A stretch of 64,000 nt of DNA from Anaerolineaceae bacterium (GCA_020634165.1 JACKCF010000004.1:1-64000), one strand, 5' to 3'; shown: positions 27,054 to 36,231, numbered from the stretch's first letter. The notes: generated from the sequence alone by a model not told the origin. Made by a program: numbers and translations.

Positions 27054-27695
27054 TCAGGTCAGTTGATGCCGCAGCAGCCAATCAAAGAAATCTGGTTCGC
27101 CATAAGCAGCATCCCAGGCATTGTGATCGACACCAGGATAGATTGTCATCCGAGGCGGATTGCCAACAGCCATCAGTGCAGCCTGATACCGATACGCATC
27201 ATCTACAGGTACAACGGAATCCGCTTCTCCATGAAAAATCCAGACAGGCATATTTTTCAGAACAGGTGCATCGCGTTCGAGGTTAGCATTGGCGACTGGG
27301 GCACATATCATAGCCATCGCTGCAAACCGCTCCGGGTAGGTGATCCCCATAAACCAGCACCCATGACCGCCCATGCTCAATCCGGTGACATATGTACGGT
27401 GCTTGTTCGTGGGCAACGATCCGAGAACGTCATCCATTAACACACCTGTAGGAACAACTTGTGTATCCCACGTCTCACCTTCTGGGCATTGTGGCGACAG
27501 CACGATAAACGGTACTTTTAACCCCTCGTCGATAAAGCGCGGCAATCCATATTGCCGGACTAAATCCGGATCAATGCCACGCTCCCCGCTGCCATGTAGA
27601 AAGAGGATCACTGGCCAGCCATCGGCAGGCACATCGCCGTCGGAAATAGACAACACATAATTAAGCGGCTCTGACCGATAGCTTGTTTGTACCAT
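27054..27695 (-). CDS. Alpha/beta hydrolase, esterase type
   Basis: A 213-residue cytoplasmic alpha/beta hydrolase of the PHB-depolymerase/esterase group. The oxyanion region is 'ILFLHGSGERG', the nucleophile elbow 'GLSMGGHG' (Ser in G-L-S-M-G), the acid 'IFHGEADSVVPV' and the histidine 'GVDHNAWD'. Length and motif spacing match predicted phospholipase/carboxylesterase-like enzymes. GAGGAC lies 8 nt before the ATG. It is 60 bp downstream of rlmB's opposite end in the same direction (rlmB ends at 27756), so it may be transcribed with it. The substrate is unknown. Confidence 0.88.
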   Translation of the reverse strand: MVQTSYRSEPLNYVLSISDGDVPADGWPVILFLHGSGERGIDPDLVRQYGLPRFIDEGLKVPFIVLSPQCPEGETWDTQVVPTGVLMDDVLGSLPTNKHRTYVTGLSMGGHGCWFMGITYPERFAAMAMICAPVANANLERDAPVLKNMPVWIFHGEADSVVPVDDAYRYQAALMAVGNPPRMTIYPGVDHNAWDAAYGEPDFFDWLLRHQLT

Positions 27696-27755
27696 CTTAT
27701 GGTCCTCTTGTGTGTTCTGGACGCATGATGCAGACGGAACGCTAAAATCTGTCGA

Positions 27756-28517
27756 TCAGGCGTGTGCCCAACCCTGCCAACCACGAGCACGCCACGCTTC
27801 GTACAGCGCGATGCTGCCTGCTGTTGCGACATTCAGGCTGCCGACCTGCCCACGCATTGGCAGCGTCACCAGCATATCGCAGGTATCGCGCGTCAGGCGG
27901 CGCAACCCTTCACCTTCACTGCCCATCACCAGGCCCAATGAAATATTCAGGTCGGTCTTATCCAGCGGTGGAATGTTCGGGCCAACATCCATGCCGATCA
28001 TCCAGACATCCTGCTCTTTAAGCTGGCGCATGGCATTAACAAGATTCGTCACCTGGGCCACATTCAGATGCTCCACTGCCCCCGAAGACGCCGCCACCAC
28101 CGAATTGGTCACGCCCACGCTGCGGCGGTCCTGCATGATAATACCGTGAATACCCACTGCATCTGCTACACGGATGAGCGCACCGACGTTCTGTGGGTCT
28201 TTGAGCAGGTCCAGAATGAGGATGAAGGGCTTTTCGCCTCGTTCCTCACTAACCTGCAAAATATCCGGCAGGTCCACATAGGGATAAGGCGACACACGCA
28301 GTGCCAGTCCCTGATGGTTGCCACTGCCAGCGATGTCATCCAGAATGCGCTTATTGACGCGCTTGGTTGGCACCCCCACCTCAGCCGCCAACTCGATGAT
28401 CTTTTGAACCTGGCCACGCTCTTCCAACCGATCCATCAGGATGAGCTGCTCCAGTTGGCGGCGGTTCGCGCGCAGGGATTCCATAATTGGCCAATGGCCA
28501 TACAAAAATTCGGGCAT
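27756..28517 (-). CDS. rlmB: 23S rRNA 2'-O-ribose methyltransferase, TrmH/RlmB type
   Basis: A 253-residue SPOUT methyltransferase. The N-terminal substrate-binding domain is 'LYGHWPIMESLRANRRQLEQL', and the knot contains 'LDLLKDPQNVGALIRVADAVG' (motif 1), 'LVMGSEGEGLRRLTRD' (motif 2) and 'LPMRGQVGSLNVATAGSIALYE' (motif 3). In E. coli RlmB methylates G2251 of 23S rRNA; position specificity here is inferred. The ATG at 28517 has CTGGGGG 5-6 nt upstream, better than the upstream TTG. It follows cysS, the common order in bacteria, with a hairpin just before its ribosome site. Confidence 0.93.
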   Translation of the reverse strand: MPEFLYGHWPIMESLRANRRQLEQLILMDRLEERGQVQKIIELAAEVGVPTKRVNKRILDDIAGSGNHQGLALRVSPYPYVDLPDILQVSEERGEKPFILILDLLKDPQNVGALIRVADAVGIHGIIMQDRRSVGVTNSVVAASSGAVEHLNVAQVTNLVNAMRQLKEQDVWMIGMDVGPNIPPLDKTDLNISLGLVMGSEGEGLRRLTRDTCDMLVTLPMRGQVGSLNVATAGSIALYEAWRARGWQGWAHA

Positions 28518-28542
28518 TCGTACCCCCAGTTGAATCAACAAA

Positions 28543-28562
28543 GGGCGTAACGAATTACGCCC
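28543..28562 (-). terminator. Hairpin between cysS and rlmB (terminator or attenuator)
   Basis: On the minus strand GGGCGTAA-TTCG-TTACGCCC, a perfect 8-bp stem with the very stable UUCG tetraloop, followed by TTTG. It lies 47 bp after the cysS stop and ends about 15 nt before the rlmB ribosome binding site. Confidence 0.75.
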
Positions 28563-28609
28563 CTGATCGTTAGTACCTCAATCAATACAACACGGCAGAT
28601 TGCTCCGTG

Positions 28610-30061
28610 CTACGCTTCGATCTTCCAGATTGTACCGTCTGCGCGGTCTTCCAGAATGACGCCCATGTCGGCCAAGCTATCGCGGATGCGGTCGCTCTCG
28701 GCATAATTCTTGTCTGCACGGGCCTGGGCACGCATAGCGATCAGCATTTCGATCAGCTTGCCCTCACGCTCGGAATCCCCGGCTGCAACTGGCGCGCTGG
28801 CATCTGGCATAATGCCGAGCACATCCCCGGCCAGGGTCTGGTAAGTGCTGGCGATTTCATTCAGCACAGGCAGACCTACTGTTGCCTCGCCATTCAGCAA
28901 AGAATTGACGTCGCGCGTCAGGTCCTGCAAAACAGCAATGGCTTTGGGCGTATTGAAGTCATCGTCCATCACCTCAGTGAAGTCCTTCCGCGCCTGCTCC
29001 AGACGTCCGAGGAAGCTGTTGCCTTCGTCACTTTCTGGCGCGATATTCATCTGATGACGTGTCAACTGAACAGCATCGTTCAGGCGTGCCCATGCTTTGC
29101 TCAGGTCTTCAATCGACTTCTCGCTGTAATCCAGCGGGCTGCGATACTGGGCACTGATCGCAAACATGCGGACGACCTCAGGACGATATACCTTGAGCGT
29201 ATCGCGAATGGTCGTGAAGTTCCCCAGGCTCTTGGACATTTTGACGCTATCCACAGTCAGACTGCCGACCAGCATCCAGTAATTGGCGAACTCAGCATCA
29301 TTCGCGCATTCGCTCTGGGCGATTTCGTTTTCGTTATGCGGGTAGATATTGTCGATGCCACCGCCGTGAATATCGAACGTATCACCCAGGTATTTCTTGG
29401 ACATGGCGCTGCACTCAATATGCCAACCCGGAAAACCTTCTCCCCAGGGGCTGTTCCAGCGCAGGATATGCTCGGGTTCAGCGACTTTCCACAGCGCGAA
29501 ATCAGCCGGATTGTGCTTCTCACTGCGCACTGTCTCGCGCGAACCCTCTTCCTGCTCCTCCAGACGGCGATTGCTGAGTTTGCCATAATCCGGGTCGCTG
29601 GTGACATCGAAGTACACACTGCCATTAACGACATAGGCATGTTCTTTGTCCAGTAATGTCTGGATCATCTCAATCTGCTCTGGAATATGACCGCTGGCAC
29701 GTGGCGAAATGTCCGGGCGCACCACATTGAGCGCGTCCATATCTTCAAAGTAACTGCGCACATAGTGTTCAACGATCTGCATCGGCTTGGCCTGCAATTG
29801 CTGCGCCTTACGCAGAATGCGGTCCTCACCTGTTTCCAGCAGATGGCCAACATCGGTCAGGTTCTGGACATAGAGCACATCGTAACCCAGGTGACGCAGG
29901 TAACGCACGACCACATCAAACGATACATACGTTTTGGCATGGCCCAGGTGGGAATAGTCATAGACGGTAGGGCCGCAGACGTACATGTTCACACGGCCTT
30001 CGTTGATCGGCTTAAATTCCTGTTTTTCTCGGCCCAGGACGTTAAAGATCCGCAAGCTCAT
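28610..30061 (-). CDS. cysS: Cysteinyl-tRNA synthetase
   Basis: A 483-residue class I synthetase charging tRNA-Cys. The HIGH motif is 'YDYSHLGHAKTYVSFD', the zinc site uses the Cys of 'VCGPTVYDY', the Cys of 'GWHIECSAM' and the His/Glu of 'YPHNENEIAQSE', and KMSKS is present as 'VKMSKSLGNF'. The usual PHHENE is PHNENE here, which changes only the second His. The DALR anticodon domain and C-terminal tail 'ARADKNYAESDRIRDSLADMG' are complete. I found no T-box pattern upstream; the 319-bp divergent gap to 30381 shows no other clear element. Confidence 0.97.
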   Translation of the reverse strand: MSLRIFNVLGREKQEFKPINEGRVNMYVCGPTVYDYSHLGHAKTYVSFDVVVRYLRHLGYDVLYVQNLTDVGHLLETGEDRILRKAQQLQAKPMQIVEHYVRSYFEDMDALNVVRPDISPRASGHIPEQIEMIQTLLDKEHAYVVNGSVYFDVTSDPDYGKLSNRRLEEQEEGSRETVRSEKHNPADFALWKVAEPEHILRWNSPWGEGFPGWHIECSAMSKKYLGDTFDIHGGGIDNIYPHNENEIAQSECANDAEFANYWMLVGSLTVDSVKMSKSLGNFTTIRDTLKVYRPEVVRMFAISAQYRSPLDYSEKSIEDLSKAWARLNDAVQLTRHQMNIAPESDEGNSFLGRLEQARKDFTEVMDDDFNTPKAIAVLQDLTRDVNSLLNGEATVGLPVLNEIASTYQTLAGDVLGIMPDASAPVAAGDSEREGKLIEMLIAMRAQARADKNYAESDRIRDSLADMGVILEDRADGTIWKIEA

Positions 30062-30380
30062 CGCGGCGGGTATCCCTTCTTTTCCTATCTAAACGTTATT
30101 GGACCATCACCAGTTGATGGCCTACTTAAAACTCAGACTGACAATGAGCGTATTGTATCAGAAGCATTTTGTCGATTCGATACATAAGGCCAATTACTTA
30201 AGCGCATACTCATGGCAAATGGAACGAACCCGCACAATCTGTCGTCATGATGATCGAAACAGATGAATAGTTCGCTCCTCTATTGCGAATGGGATTACAG
30301 AAATTGCGCTACAATACAGGGTAGTCCTGAATTGAGTCATTCGCTATGAGCAACCTGCATCAAAGGCAAGGTAACAGATT

Positions 30381-31151
30381 ATGGCAAATATCTTTCTCTC
30401 GTACTCTCCCAAAGATCAGCGGTTCGTCGCAGGGTTGCGCGAGGTCCTGGTGCAGATCGGCCACAAACCCTGGATTGATCCCAAACCACGCCCTGGCCAG
30501 GATTGGCGCTTGGAAATCGACGATGCGATTGCTGTATCAGATGCAACGATTGTCGTAATCACGCCAGCCTCGGCGGAATCTATTTACACAACGTACGAAT
30601 GGTCCCGCGCATTGGCGCTTGGTAAAACAGTCGTTGTGCTAATCGCGCGTCCGGCTGATATGCACCCCAGATTGCACTCCCTGGAAGTCTTCGATATGAG
30701 TGGCTTCACAGATGTGTCGCACTTCTGGGATTACTTTGTGCGGGAGATGCAGCGGATATTCTCTGTGCTGCCACAGACGTCCGGCCTGGGCCACCCACCA
30801 GACCGGCGTCCCCCAGCGACCGAGTATATCCGGGTACAAATGCCTGAAGAACCTGGTCTGTGGATTGTGGTACGACGAGGTCCCAATCTGAACGAAATGT
30901 TCAAGCTGGAAAAAGATGTCGTCACATTGGGCCGTGATGGGGCCAACGACATCGTCATCGATGATGCCGAGGTCAGCCGCTTCCATCTACGGTTCATGCG
31001 GCGTGGCCGGAGCTATGGTATGGAAGACGTCGGCAGCACGAACGGCACCTTCGTCCAGAACCGGCGGGTAGATGGCCTGATGAACCTGACGCCGGGCACA
31101 GCAATCCGCCTGGGTGATTCGGTCATTATCTCGTTCGAGATGGTGAGATAG
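30381..31151 (+). CDS. TIR-FHA fusion protein
   Basis: A 256-residue protein with two signalling domains. Residues 1-140 are a TIR domain: 'NIFLSYSPKDQRFVAGLREVL' (box 1), 'KPWIDPKPRPGQDW' and 'SIYTTYEWSRALALGK', where Glu73 matches the catalytic Glu of NAD-cleaving TIRs. After a Pro-rich spacer (about 141-160), an FHA domain covers about 165-256 with 'LGRDGANDIVIDD', 'SRFHLRF' and 'GSTNGTFVQNRRV', so phosphothreonine binding residues are intact. No typical defence partner gene is adjacent. The fusion suggests TIR activity or assembly controlled by a phosphorylated partner, an inference. Confidence 0.88.
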   Translation: MANIFLSYSPKDQRFVAGLREVLVQIGHKPWIDPKPRPGQDWRLEIDDAIAVSDATIVVITPASAESIYTTYEWSRALALGKTVVVLIARPADMHPRLHSLEVFDMSGFTDVSHFWDYFVREMQRIFSVLPQTSGLGHPPDRRPPATEYIRVQMPEEPGLWIVVRRGPNLNEMFKLEKDVVTLGRDGANDIVIDDAEVSRFHLRFMRRGRSYGMEDVGSTNGTFVQNRRVDGLMNLTPGTAIRLGDSVIISFEMVR

Positions 31152-31317
31152 GCCGATAACAGCACATAAGAAACTATGTTGTTGGACGATCATCACAAAT
31201 TCAGTTGACATTTGTCAAGAGGCTTAAACATATAACTCATCTGAAACGTGTCCGTTTCCTTTTTAAATGCGTTCGATGTTATACTAACCGGAAATATTCA
31301 AGCAGGTAACACACCTC

Positions 31318-32010
31318 ATGGCTAAACAACCCCACATCGGCATCACCACGAGCTACAAAGATGGTCGCCAAGCTGTTGATCATTACTACATTTCAGCCGT
31401 GGAGAAGGCCGGGGGGTTGCCCATTATTGTGCCCATGCTGGCAACGCAGGAAGCAGCCAAGGCTTTCGCCAGTTTGCTGGATGGCTTGATTATCACTGGT
31501 GGTCCAGGCATCACTAAAGGATTGATCGGCACCTTACCTGAAGACCTCGAACCTGTGGACCCCGTGCGGGACCTGTCTGACACCTACATCTACGATGCAA
31601 TGTCTGATAAGCCCGTTTTTGGCATTTGCTATGGGATGCAGTTCATTAATGCACAGGCGGGCGGCACGATTTATGCGGACCTCAATGTGCAGCATGTCGG
31701 AGCTGGTCCCCATAGCAATGGTCGCGGCGCTAAACCACATCCGGTCACACTCGTTGCTGGGTCCAGACTGGCCGACATCCTTGGACAAACAAGTGTGATG
31801 GTCAACACTTATCATATCCAAGCAATTTCCGAGACTGGAACGGGCCTCGATGTCACCGCATATGGCGATGACGGCATCATTGAAGGAATCGCTTCTTCGG
31901 ATGGGCGGCAAATTGGTGTGCAATGGCATCCCGAAAGGCTTCCTGAGCAGTTACCGCTTTTTGAGGCTTTTGTTGAGCAGTGTCGTCAGACACTACTTGC
32001 CAAAGTCTAA
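31318..32010 (+). CDS. Gamma-glutamyl-GABA hydrolase-like class I amidotransferase (peptidase C26)
   Basis: A 230-residue enzyme of the PuuD group, which cleaves gamma-glutamyl amides such as gamma-glutamyl-GABA in putrescine breakdown. Motifs: 'GLIITGGPGI', nucleophile Cys in 'VFGICYGMQFINAQAGGT', and His-x-Glu in 'GVQWHPERLP'. Length is normal. No other putrescine-pathway gene lies nearby, so the substrate remains open. Upstream, TTGACA-TT-TGTCAA at 31205-31218 is a short palindrome that could be an operator near a promoter. Confidence 0.9.
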   Translation: MAKQPHIGITTSYKDGRQAVDHYYISAVEKAGGLPIIVPMLATQEAAKAFASLLDGLIITGGPGITKGLIGTLPEDLEPVDPVRDLSDTYIYDAMSDKPVFGICYGMQFINAQAGGTIYADLNVQHVGAGPHSNGRGAKPHPVTLVAGSRLADILGQTSVMVNTYHIQAISETGTGLDVTAYGDDGIIEGIASSDGRQIGVQWHPERLPEQLPLFEAFVEQCRQTLLAKV

Positions 32011-32142
32011 TGTAAATATCCATAACATATTTAACGTTAACGCTATCGGGCGATGACCTTATGTTACAGTATATTAAGAACATGAACGCGACAGCATCGC
32101 CCAGAAAGTTCTCTCAAGGTCATATTCAGAAGGCATATTGTC

Positions 32143-32541
32143 ATGGTACAAAACATGGCACCCGTTGATACAATTAACGTGCTGTACATCGAAGATAACT
32201 TCATCAATGTGCGTCTGGTCACACGTATGCTGCGACAGACCTGCTACGAGGTGAGTTGGGCAGATTCGGTAGAAGGTGGCATCGCCCTCGCGATTCGGGA
32301 GCATCCCGACGTCATCATCCTCGATATGCACATCCCAGAAGTAAATGGTTACGATGCACTCAAACTCATCAAAGCACATGATGACCTTAAATTCATCCCA
32401 ACCATTGTCCTGACAGCCGATCCAAGCGAACTGTTACGTGAGAAATGTATGGCTCTCGGAGTTGATGATTATCAATTCAAGCCCATCTCGCGACAGCGAT
32501 TGCTGCAATCGCTAGACACCATAACCCAAAAGAGAGCATAA
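32143..32541 (+). CDS. Stand-alone response-regulator receiver domain
   Basis: A 132-residue CheY-like receiver with no output domain. The acidic pair Glu17/Asp18, phosphoacceptor Asp61 ('VIILDMHIPEVNGYD'), the Thr of 'IVLTAD' and the Lys of 'FKPIS' are all present, so it should be phosphorylated by a histidine kinase. No kinase is in the window, so it is an orphan. A second in-frame ATG at 32155 is an alternative start. The terminator hairpin overlaps the stop codon. Confidence 0.93.
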   Translation: MVQNMAPVDTINVLYIEDNFINVRLVTRMLRQTCYEVSWADSVEGGIALAIREHPDVIILDMHIPEVNGYDALKLIKAHDDLKFIPTIVLTADPSELLREKCMALGVDDYQFKPISRQRLLQSLDTITQKRA

Positions 32542-32554
32542 CGCTCTCTTTTTT
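32528..32554 (+). terminator. Rho-independent terminator overlapping the receiver stop codon
   Basis: AAAAGAGAGC-ATAAC-GCTCTCTTTT forms a 10-bp stem followed by more T residues; the loop contains the TAA stop of the receiver gene. Confidence 0.88.
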
Positions 32555-32613
32555 GTTTCGCAGAGTACGATACAGTTCGATTAACTCTGATCTGTGCAGA
32601 TGGCTATTTGCGC

Positions 32614-34107
32614 CTACAAAAGCGGCGAGTTTTCGATCTCGCTGTACTTTTCTGTCAGTTCGCGCCAAGCATCACCCAAGTAGCCAAATCCCTCTTCGAT
32701 CCGTTCAGGTCGCTGAAGGCCATAATTCACGCGAATATTGCGGCTCCCTTGCCCATTGATATAGAAGACGTTGCCTATCGCGAATGACACATGCTTCTGA
32801 ACAGCCGTAATGAATAGTTCAGCAGCGGTCGGGCCGTTCTTGGGCAATGTCACCCATAAGTACATCCCCCCCTGTGGTACTTCCCATTCACATCCTTCAG
32901 GGAAATGCTCTTTAGCAGATTCAATAGCCGCGTCGCGCCGCCGCTTAAGTTCGCGGTTGTTGCGCTCCAACTGCTGGGCGACGACACCGCGCTGCATCAT
33001 CATATGGATCACACGCTGGTTAAAGCCTGATGTTGAAATATCGGCAGCCTGCTTGACGCGCACCAGTCGATCAATCTGGTTGTTGCTGCTGATGATGTAG
33101 CCAATGCGCATACCGGGCAGCAGCATCTTGGTAAAAGCACCCACGTGGATGACGCTGTCGGTGGTATCCAGCGCTTTTAACGGCGGCAGTGATTCACCTT
33201 CAAAGCGGAATTCGTGATAGACGGCATCTTCCAGCACTGGCACATCATATTCATGAGCCAGATTCAATAGCTGCCGACGACGATGCAGCGGCATCACTTT
33301 GCCTGTCGGATTATGGAAGGTTGGCATCACGTAAATCAGGCGTGGCGTATTTTCCATCAAATAATATTCGAGGCAGTCCAGGCGGATGCCGTCTTCGTCC
33401 ATAGGGATAGAATGCACCTGCAAGCGCCGTGCCCGCGCCACATCCAGAATACCAATATAGGTCGGCGCAGAGGTGACGATGGTCTCATTTTCAGAGACAA
33501 GTGCCTGCACCACCAGATCAATCGCCTGTTGAGCGCCACCCGTAATTAAGACGTTATCCGTGTTGCAAAGAATGCCTAAGGCACTAACATAATCCCGAAC
33601 ACCTGCCCGAAGCGGACCATAACCTTCTGGACGTTCATAAAGCAACGCAGAGGCCCCATCACGTTCAAGCACTGTATTGATGGCAGCCTGCAAATGCTGC
33701 ATCGGGAAAAATTCCGGCGGCGGCGACCCATGACTGAAGTTGATAATATCCGGGCGACGCGCCAGCTTCATCATGTCACGGATGGAATAGTCGTGCATGG
33801 CGCGAGATGCCGGAGATTGAGCGACAGCCCCATTGGTCGCGCTCCCTACTGACTGGCCATCACGCGAGACAAACGTGCCGCGCCCCGCATGTGCGCTCAG
33901 GTAACCTTCCGCGCGCAGTTCAGCATAGGCATTGACAACGCTAATCCGGCTGACATTAATATCCTTAGCAAGCTCGCGACTGGCAGGGAGGCGGGTTCCA
34001 GCAGAAAGATTACCACTTTCAATCTGCATTTTAATCTGGCGAATGAGCTGCTTATAAATAGGTTCTTCACTGTTACGATCAAGTTCTATGGACAATATTG
34101 AAGACAT
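32614..34107 (-). CDS. MocR-type GntR regulator with aminotransferase domain
   Basis: A 497-residue protein. The first 80 residues are a GntR winged helix ('IYKQLIRQIKMQIESGNL', 'LPASRELAKDINVSRISVVNAYAEL' as key segments, 'GYLSAHAGRGTFV'). The rest is a fold-type I aminotransferase domain with 'TFHNPTGKVMP', 'VLEDAVYHEF' and the likely PLP Lys in 'VGAFTKMLLPGMRIGY'. MocR proteins (GabR, PdxR) sense PLP adducts and regulate GABA, vitamin B6 or amino-acid genes; a true transaminase is also possible because both domains look intact. The target is not evident. Confidence 0.92.
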   Translation of the reverse strand: MSSILSIELDRNSEEPIYKQLIRQIKMQIESGNLSAGTRLPASRELAKDINVSRISVVNAYAELRAEGYLSAHAGRGTFVSRDGQSVGSATNGAVAQSPASRAMHDYSIRDMMKLARRPDIINFSHGSPPPEFFPMQHLQAAINTVLERDGASALLYERPEGYGPLRAGVRDYVSALGILCNTDNVLITGGAQQAIDLVVQALVSENETIVTSAPTYIGILDVARARRLQVHSIPMDEDGIRLDCLEYYLMENTPRLIYVMPTFHNPTGKVMPLHRRRQLLNLAHEYDVPVLEDAVYHEFRFEGESLPPLKALDTTDSVIHVGAFTKMLLPGMRIGYIISSNNQIDRLVRVKQAADISTSGFNQRVIHMMMQRGVVAQQLERNNRELKRRRDAAIESAKEHFPEGCEWEVPQGGMYLWVTLPKNGPTAAELFITAVQKHVSFAIGNVFYINGQGSRNIRVNYGLQRPERIEEGFGYLGDAWRELTEKYSEIENSPLL

Positions 34108-34250
34108 AACAACTAACTCTCTATTCCAGCGCTGCCAACGCTTTCAGCTCGTGGTGTTATGTGCCAATCTGGCTATTTATTTGCCTGTTCGCGGGTATCA
34201 ACACACAACGCTACCATGATACTCAGCAACGATTGCTTAATGAAGTCCGA

Positions 34251-34883
34251 TTATTCCAGAATATCCTGGATAACGGGTTTTTCGGGTAGCCTTTTGCGTA
34301 TCCAATACAATGCGCCAGCCGATACCAATGCGTACACTAATAAACCCGGGGTACACATCAGCGGCAGGTAGCCCATCGTGCCCAATGTCAGCGGTGCACA
34401 CAGTAACCCACCGACTACATTCGCCAGCACCCACATGACGATCACTGCGTCGGCATATCGACGTAGTGCGATAGCCTGCAAACCGCCCAGCAAGCCACCA
34501 AACAACGCCCCCATCAACAGCCACGCCAAGGACCGATTCACCAGCAGAATCAAGAGCAGTGGCACAATCGCCAGACTGCCCAGCAAAATGCCCGCCATCG
34601 TCAGCCAGATCCATGAGCGTTCTGTCCTCGGCAGTGCACGAGCCAGGTATTGCCCACCGCCTATGCACACCCCGGCTACTGCCAGCCCAATTGGCACCCC
34701 AATAATGCCGATCCATGCGACGAGGAAAGCCATCAGCAGCAAGCCCAATGTCCAGCTCACGAGCGTTGTCACTACCCATCGCAGCAACCAGTACATCGAC
34801 CAATAATTTTGAGCGATGGTCAGCAAATCGTTCAATTTCTGGGATATGTCACCGGAAACGGTCTGATTCATGCGGTTCGTCAT
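34251..34883 (-). CDS. Polytopic membrane protein of unknown function
   Basis: A 210-residue protein with about six hydrophobic helices (for example 'TLVSWTLGLLLMAFLVAWIG', 'LAWLLMGALFGGLLGGLQAIA') and Gly-rich turns that repeat in the two halves, hinting at an internal duplication. The N-terminal 30 residues are soluble. I do not recognise the family. It stands alone, between the MocR regulator and the pseudokinase, and no clear ribosome site precedes the ATG. Confidence 0.65.
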   Translation of the reverse strand: MTNRMNQTVSGDISQKLNDLLTIAQNYWSMYWLLRWVVTTLVSWTLGLLLMAFLVAWIGIIGVPIGLAVAGVCIGGGQYLARALPRTERSWIWLTMAGILLGSLAIVPLLLILLVNRSLAWLLMGALFGGLLGGLQAIALRRYADAVIVMWVLANVVGGLLCAPLTLGTMGYLPLMCTPGLLVYALVSAGALYWIRKRLPEKPVIQDILE

Positions 34884-35061
34884 TGTGTTAACTTGCCCGC
34901 TTATGCTACATTAACCTTGTATAGCAATGATGCGCGCTGTGGGCTTCATGTAACTGACATCATTCTTCCCCACAGGCTAGAGGCGTGAGAGCGCGCTTGC
35001 TAATGCAACGGCGTGGGGGTCACGGCCGTTTACTAAAAACACGCGCTAGTCATTATTAGAG

Positions 35062-35097
35062 CAACAGGGCGATGACCAGGGAGTGATCGCCCTGTTG
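35062..35097 (-). terminator. Strong hairpin after the pseudokinase gene
   Basis: CAACAGGGCGAT and ATCGCCCTGTTG form a perfect 12-bp stem around a 12-nt loop, 24 bp beyond the stop at 35121. A U tract is poor on either strand, so termination may be partial. Confidence 0.6.
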
Positions 35098-35120
35098 TGC
35101 ATCTACCCCAAGAAAATTAT

Positions 35121-36062
35121 CTAGCTGGCATGCCAGTGTGCAAAGAACGATACAACACTGTCATCGCGCTCAAAGATATCCACGTCCGGCATCGACAGCA
35201 GCAAATCTTCCACAAACTCACCAACGGTCGGGTAACGCTCGTGCATGGGCTTGGCCATCGCCCGCCACAACGGCAAAGAAACCATATCCGGCAGTGATGG
35301 ATTGACATAATTCACAGGCATCAAAGCATCTTCTGTGTGCTGCTTCATCAGTGTATAGATCGACAGGCCGCTGTAAGGCGGTTCCCCTGTCAACAACTCG
35401 TATGCGAGGCATCCCAGCGCATATTGGTCCGTCGCTGGCTGCGGACGCCCACCCAGCCATAATTCCGGCGCAGCATAGCGACTCACATAAAAGCTGTTGG
35501 TATTCCCCAGATTGAACAATATTTTTGTTAACTGGGAAACGCCCATCTCCCCCAGGTACGCATCCCCATGTTCATCAAACATGATATTAATGGGATCGAC
35601 CAGCCCATGAACAAATCCAGCCATATGAATATCGTCCAGTGCCTGGGCGATACGGTAAATCACACGCAGGCAGCTTGCAGGTGTGGGCCATCCTAACCTG
35701 TTATTCTGATCAAGACGCTTGCTATCGTGCTCTAAAGATGCTTTGTGGCGCTGAATGCGTGTTTCCAGCGAGCCACCTTTCATCACTCTGGAAGCAATGT
35801 AAAGCGTTTCGCCTTCAAAGCCAAAGTCGATAACGGGAACCGTATAGGCACTGAGAATGGATTTCAGACTCTTGAGCAAATCGGTCGCCTCACGACGCAA
35901 CTCGACATGTTCTTCGTCCAATGGAATCGTGCGCAATGCAACCAGTTCGCCATTTTCCCGGTGCAGCGCATGATAAAGCGTATGATTCAGACCATCTCCA
36001 AGCACACGCATGCAGCGGTAGGGTCCGAATTCAGTATTGAGCAGTGGGCCGCGATTCGCCAT
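35121..36062 (-). CDS. Ser/Thr kinase-fold protein, probable pseudokinase
   Basis: A 313-residue protein with the protein-kinase fold. Glycine loop 'VLGDGLNHTLYHA' is present, but the ATP-lysine of VAxK is Arg44 ('VALRTI'). The catalytic loop HRDLKPxN reads 'HGLVDPIN' at 152-159, losing the HRD Asp and the Lys, and DFG reads 'EMG' at 172-174. Structural landmarks remain: 'RYAAPELWLGG' (APE), 'ATDQYALGCLAYELLTGEPPY' as parts. There is no membrane helix. The pattern points to a scaffold or allosteric role rather than phosphotransfer. No FHA gene is adjacent, but two FHA proteins lie in this window. Confidence 0.82.
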   Translation of the reverse strand: MANRGPLLNTEFGPYRCMRVLGDGLNHTLYHALHRENGELVALRTIPLDEEHVELRREATDLLKSLKSILSAYTVPVIDFGFEGETLYIASRVMKGGSLETRIQRHKASLEHDSKRLDQNNRLGWPTPASCLRVIYRIAQALDDIHMAGFVHGLVDPINIMFDEHGDAYLGEMGVSQLTKILFNLGNTNSFYVSRYAAPELWLGGRPQPATDQYALGCLAYELLTGEPPYSGLSIYTLMKQHTEDALMPVNYVNPSLPDMVSLPLWRAMAKPMHERYPTVGEFVEDLLLSMPDVDIFERDDSVVSFFAHWHAS

Positions 36063-36231
36063 AAGCCGATTGATGTTCCCCCCATCAATATCGCGTCAGT
36101 TGATATATGTCGTCTGTTTCTATGTGTTTCCCCAAGCCACATGATAGCATAAACAGCCGCGCACACGGCGCGCGATCTATATGAGTTTTCTGGCTGATTA
36201 CAAATTGGTACACAAATTGCCGATAAGTGGC

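Noticed and set aside
28607..29656. Plus-strand frame of 349 codons
   Set aside because: It is the mirror of cysS, whose HIGH and KMSKS motifs are clear. Long antisense frames are common opposite GC-biased genes.
30062..30380. T-box riboswitch before cysS
   Set aside because: I looked on the minus strand for the conserved T-box core and specifier helix and found neither.
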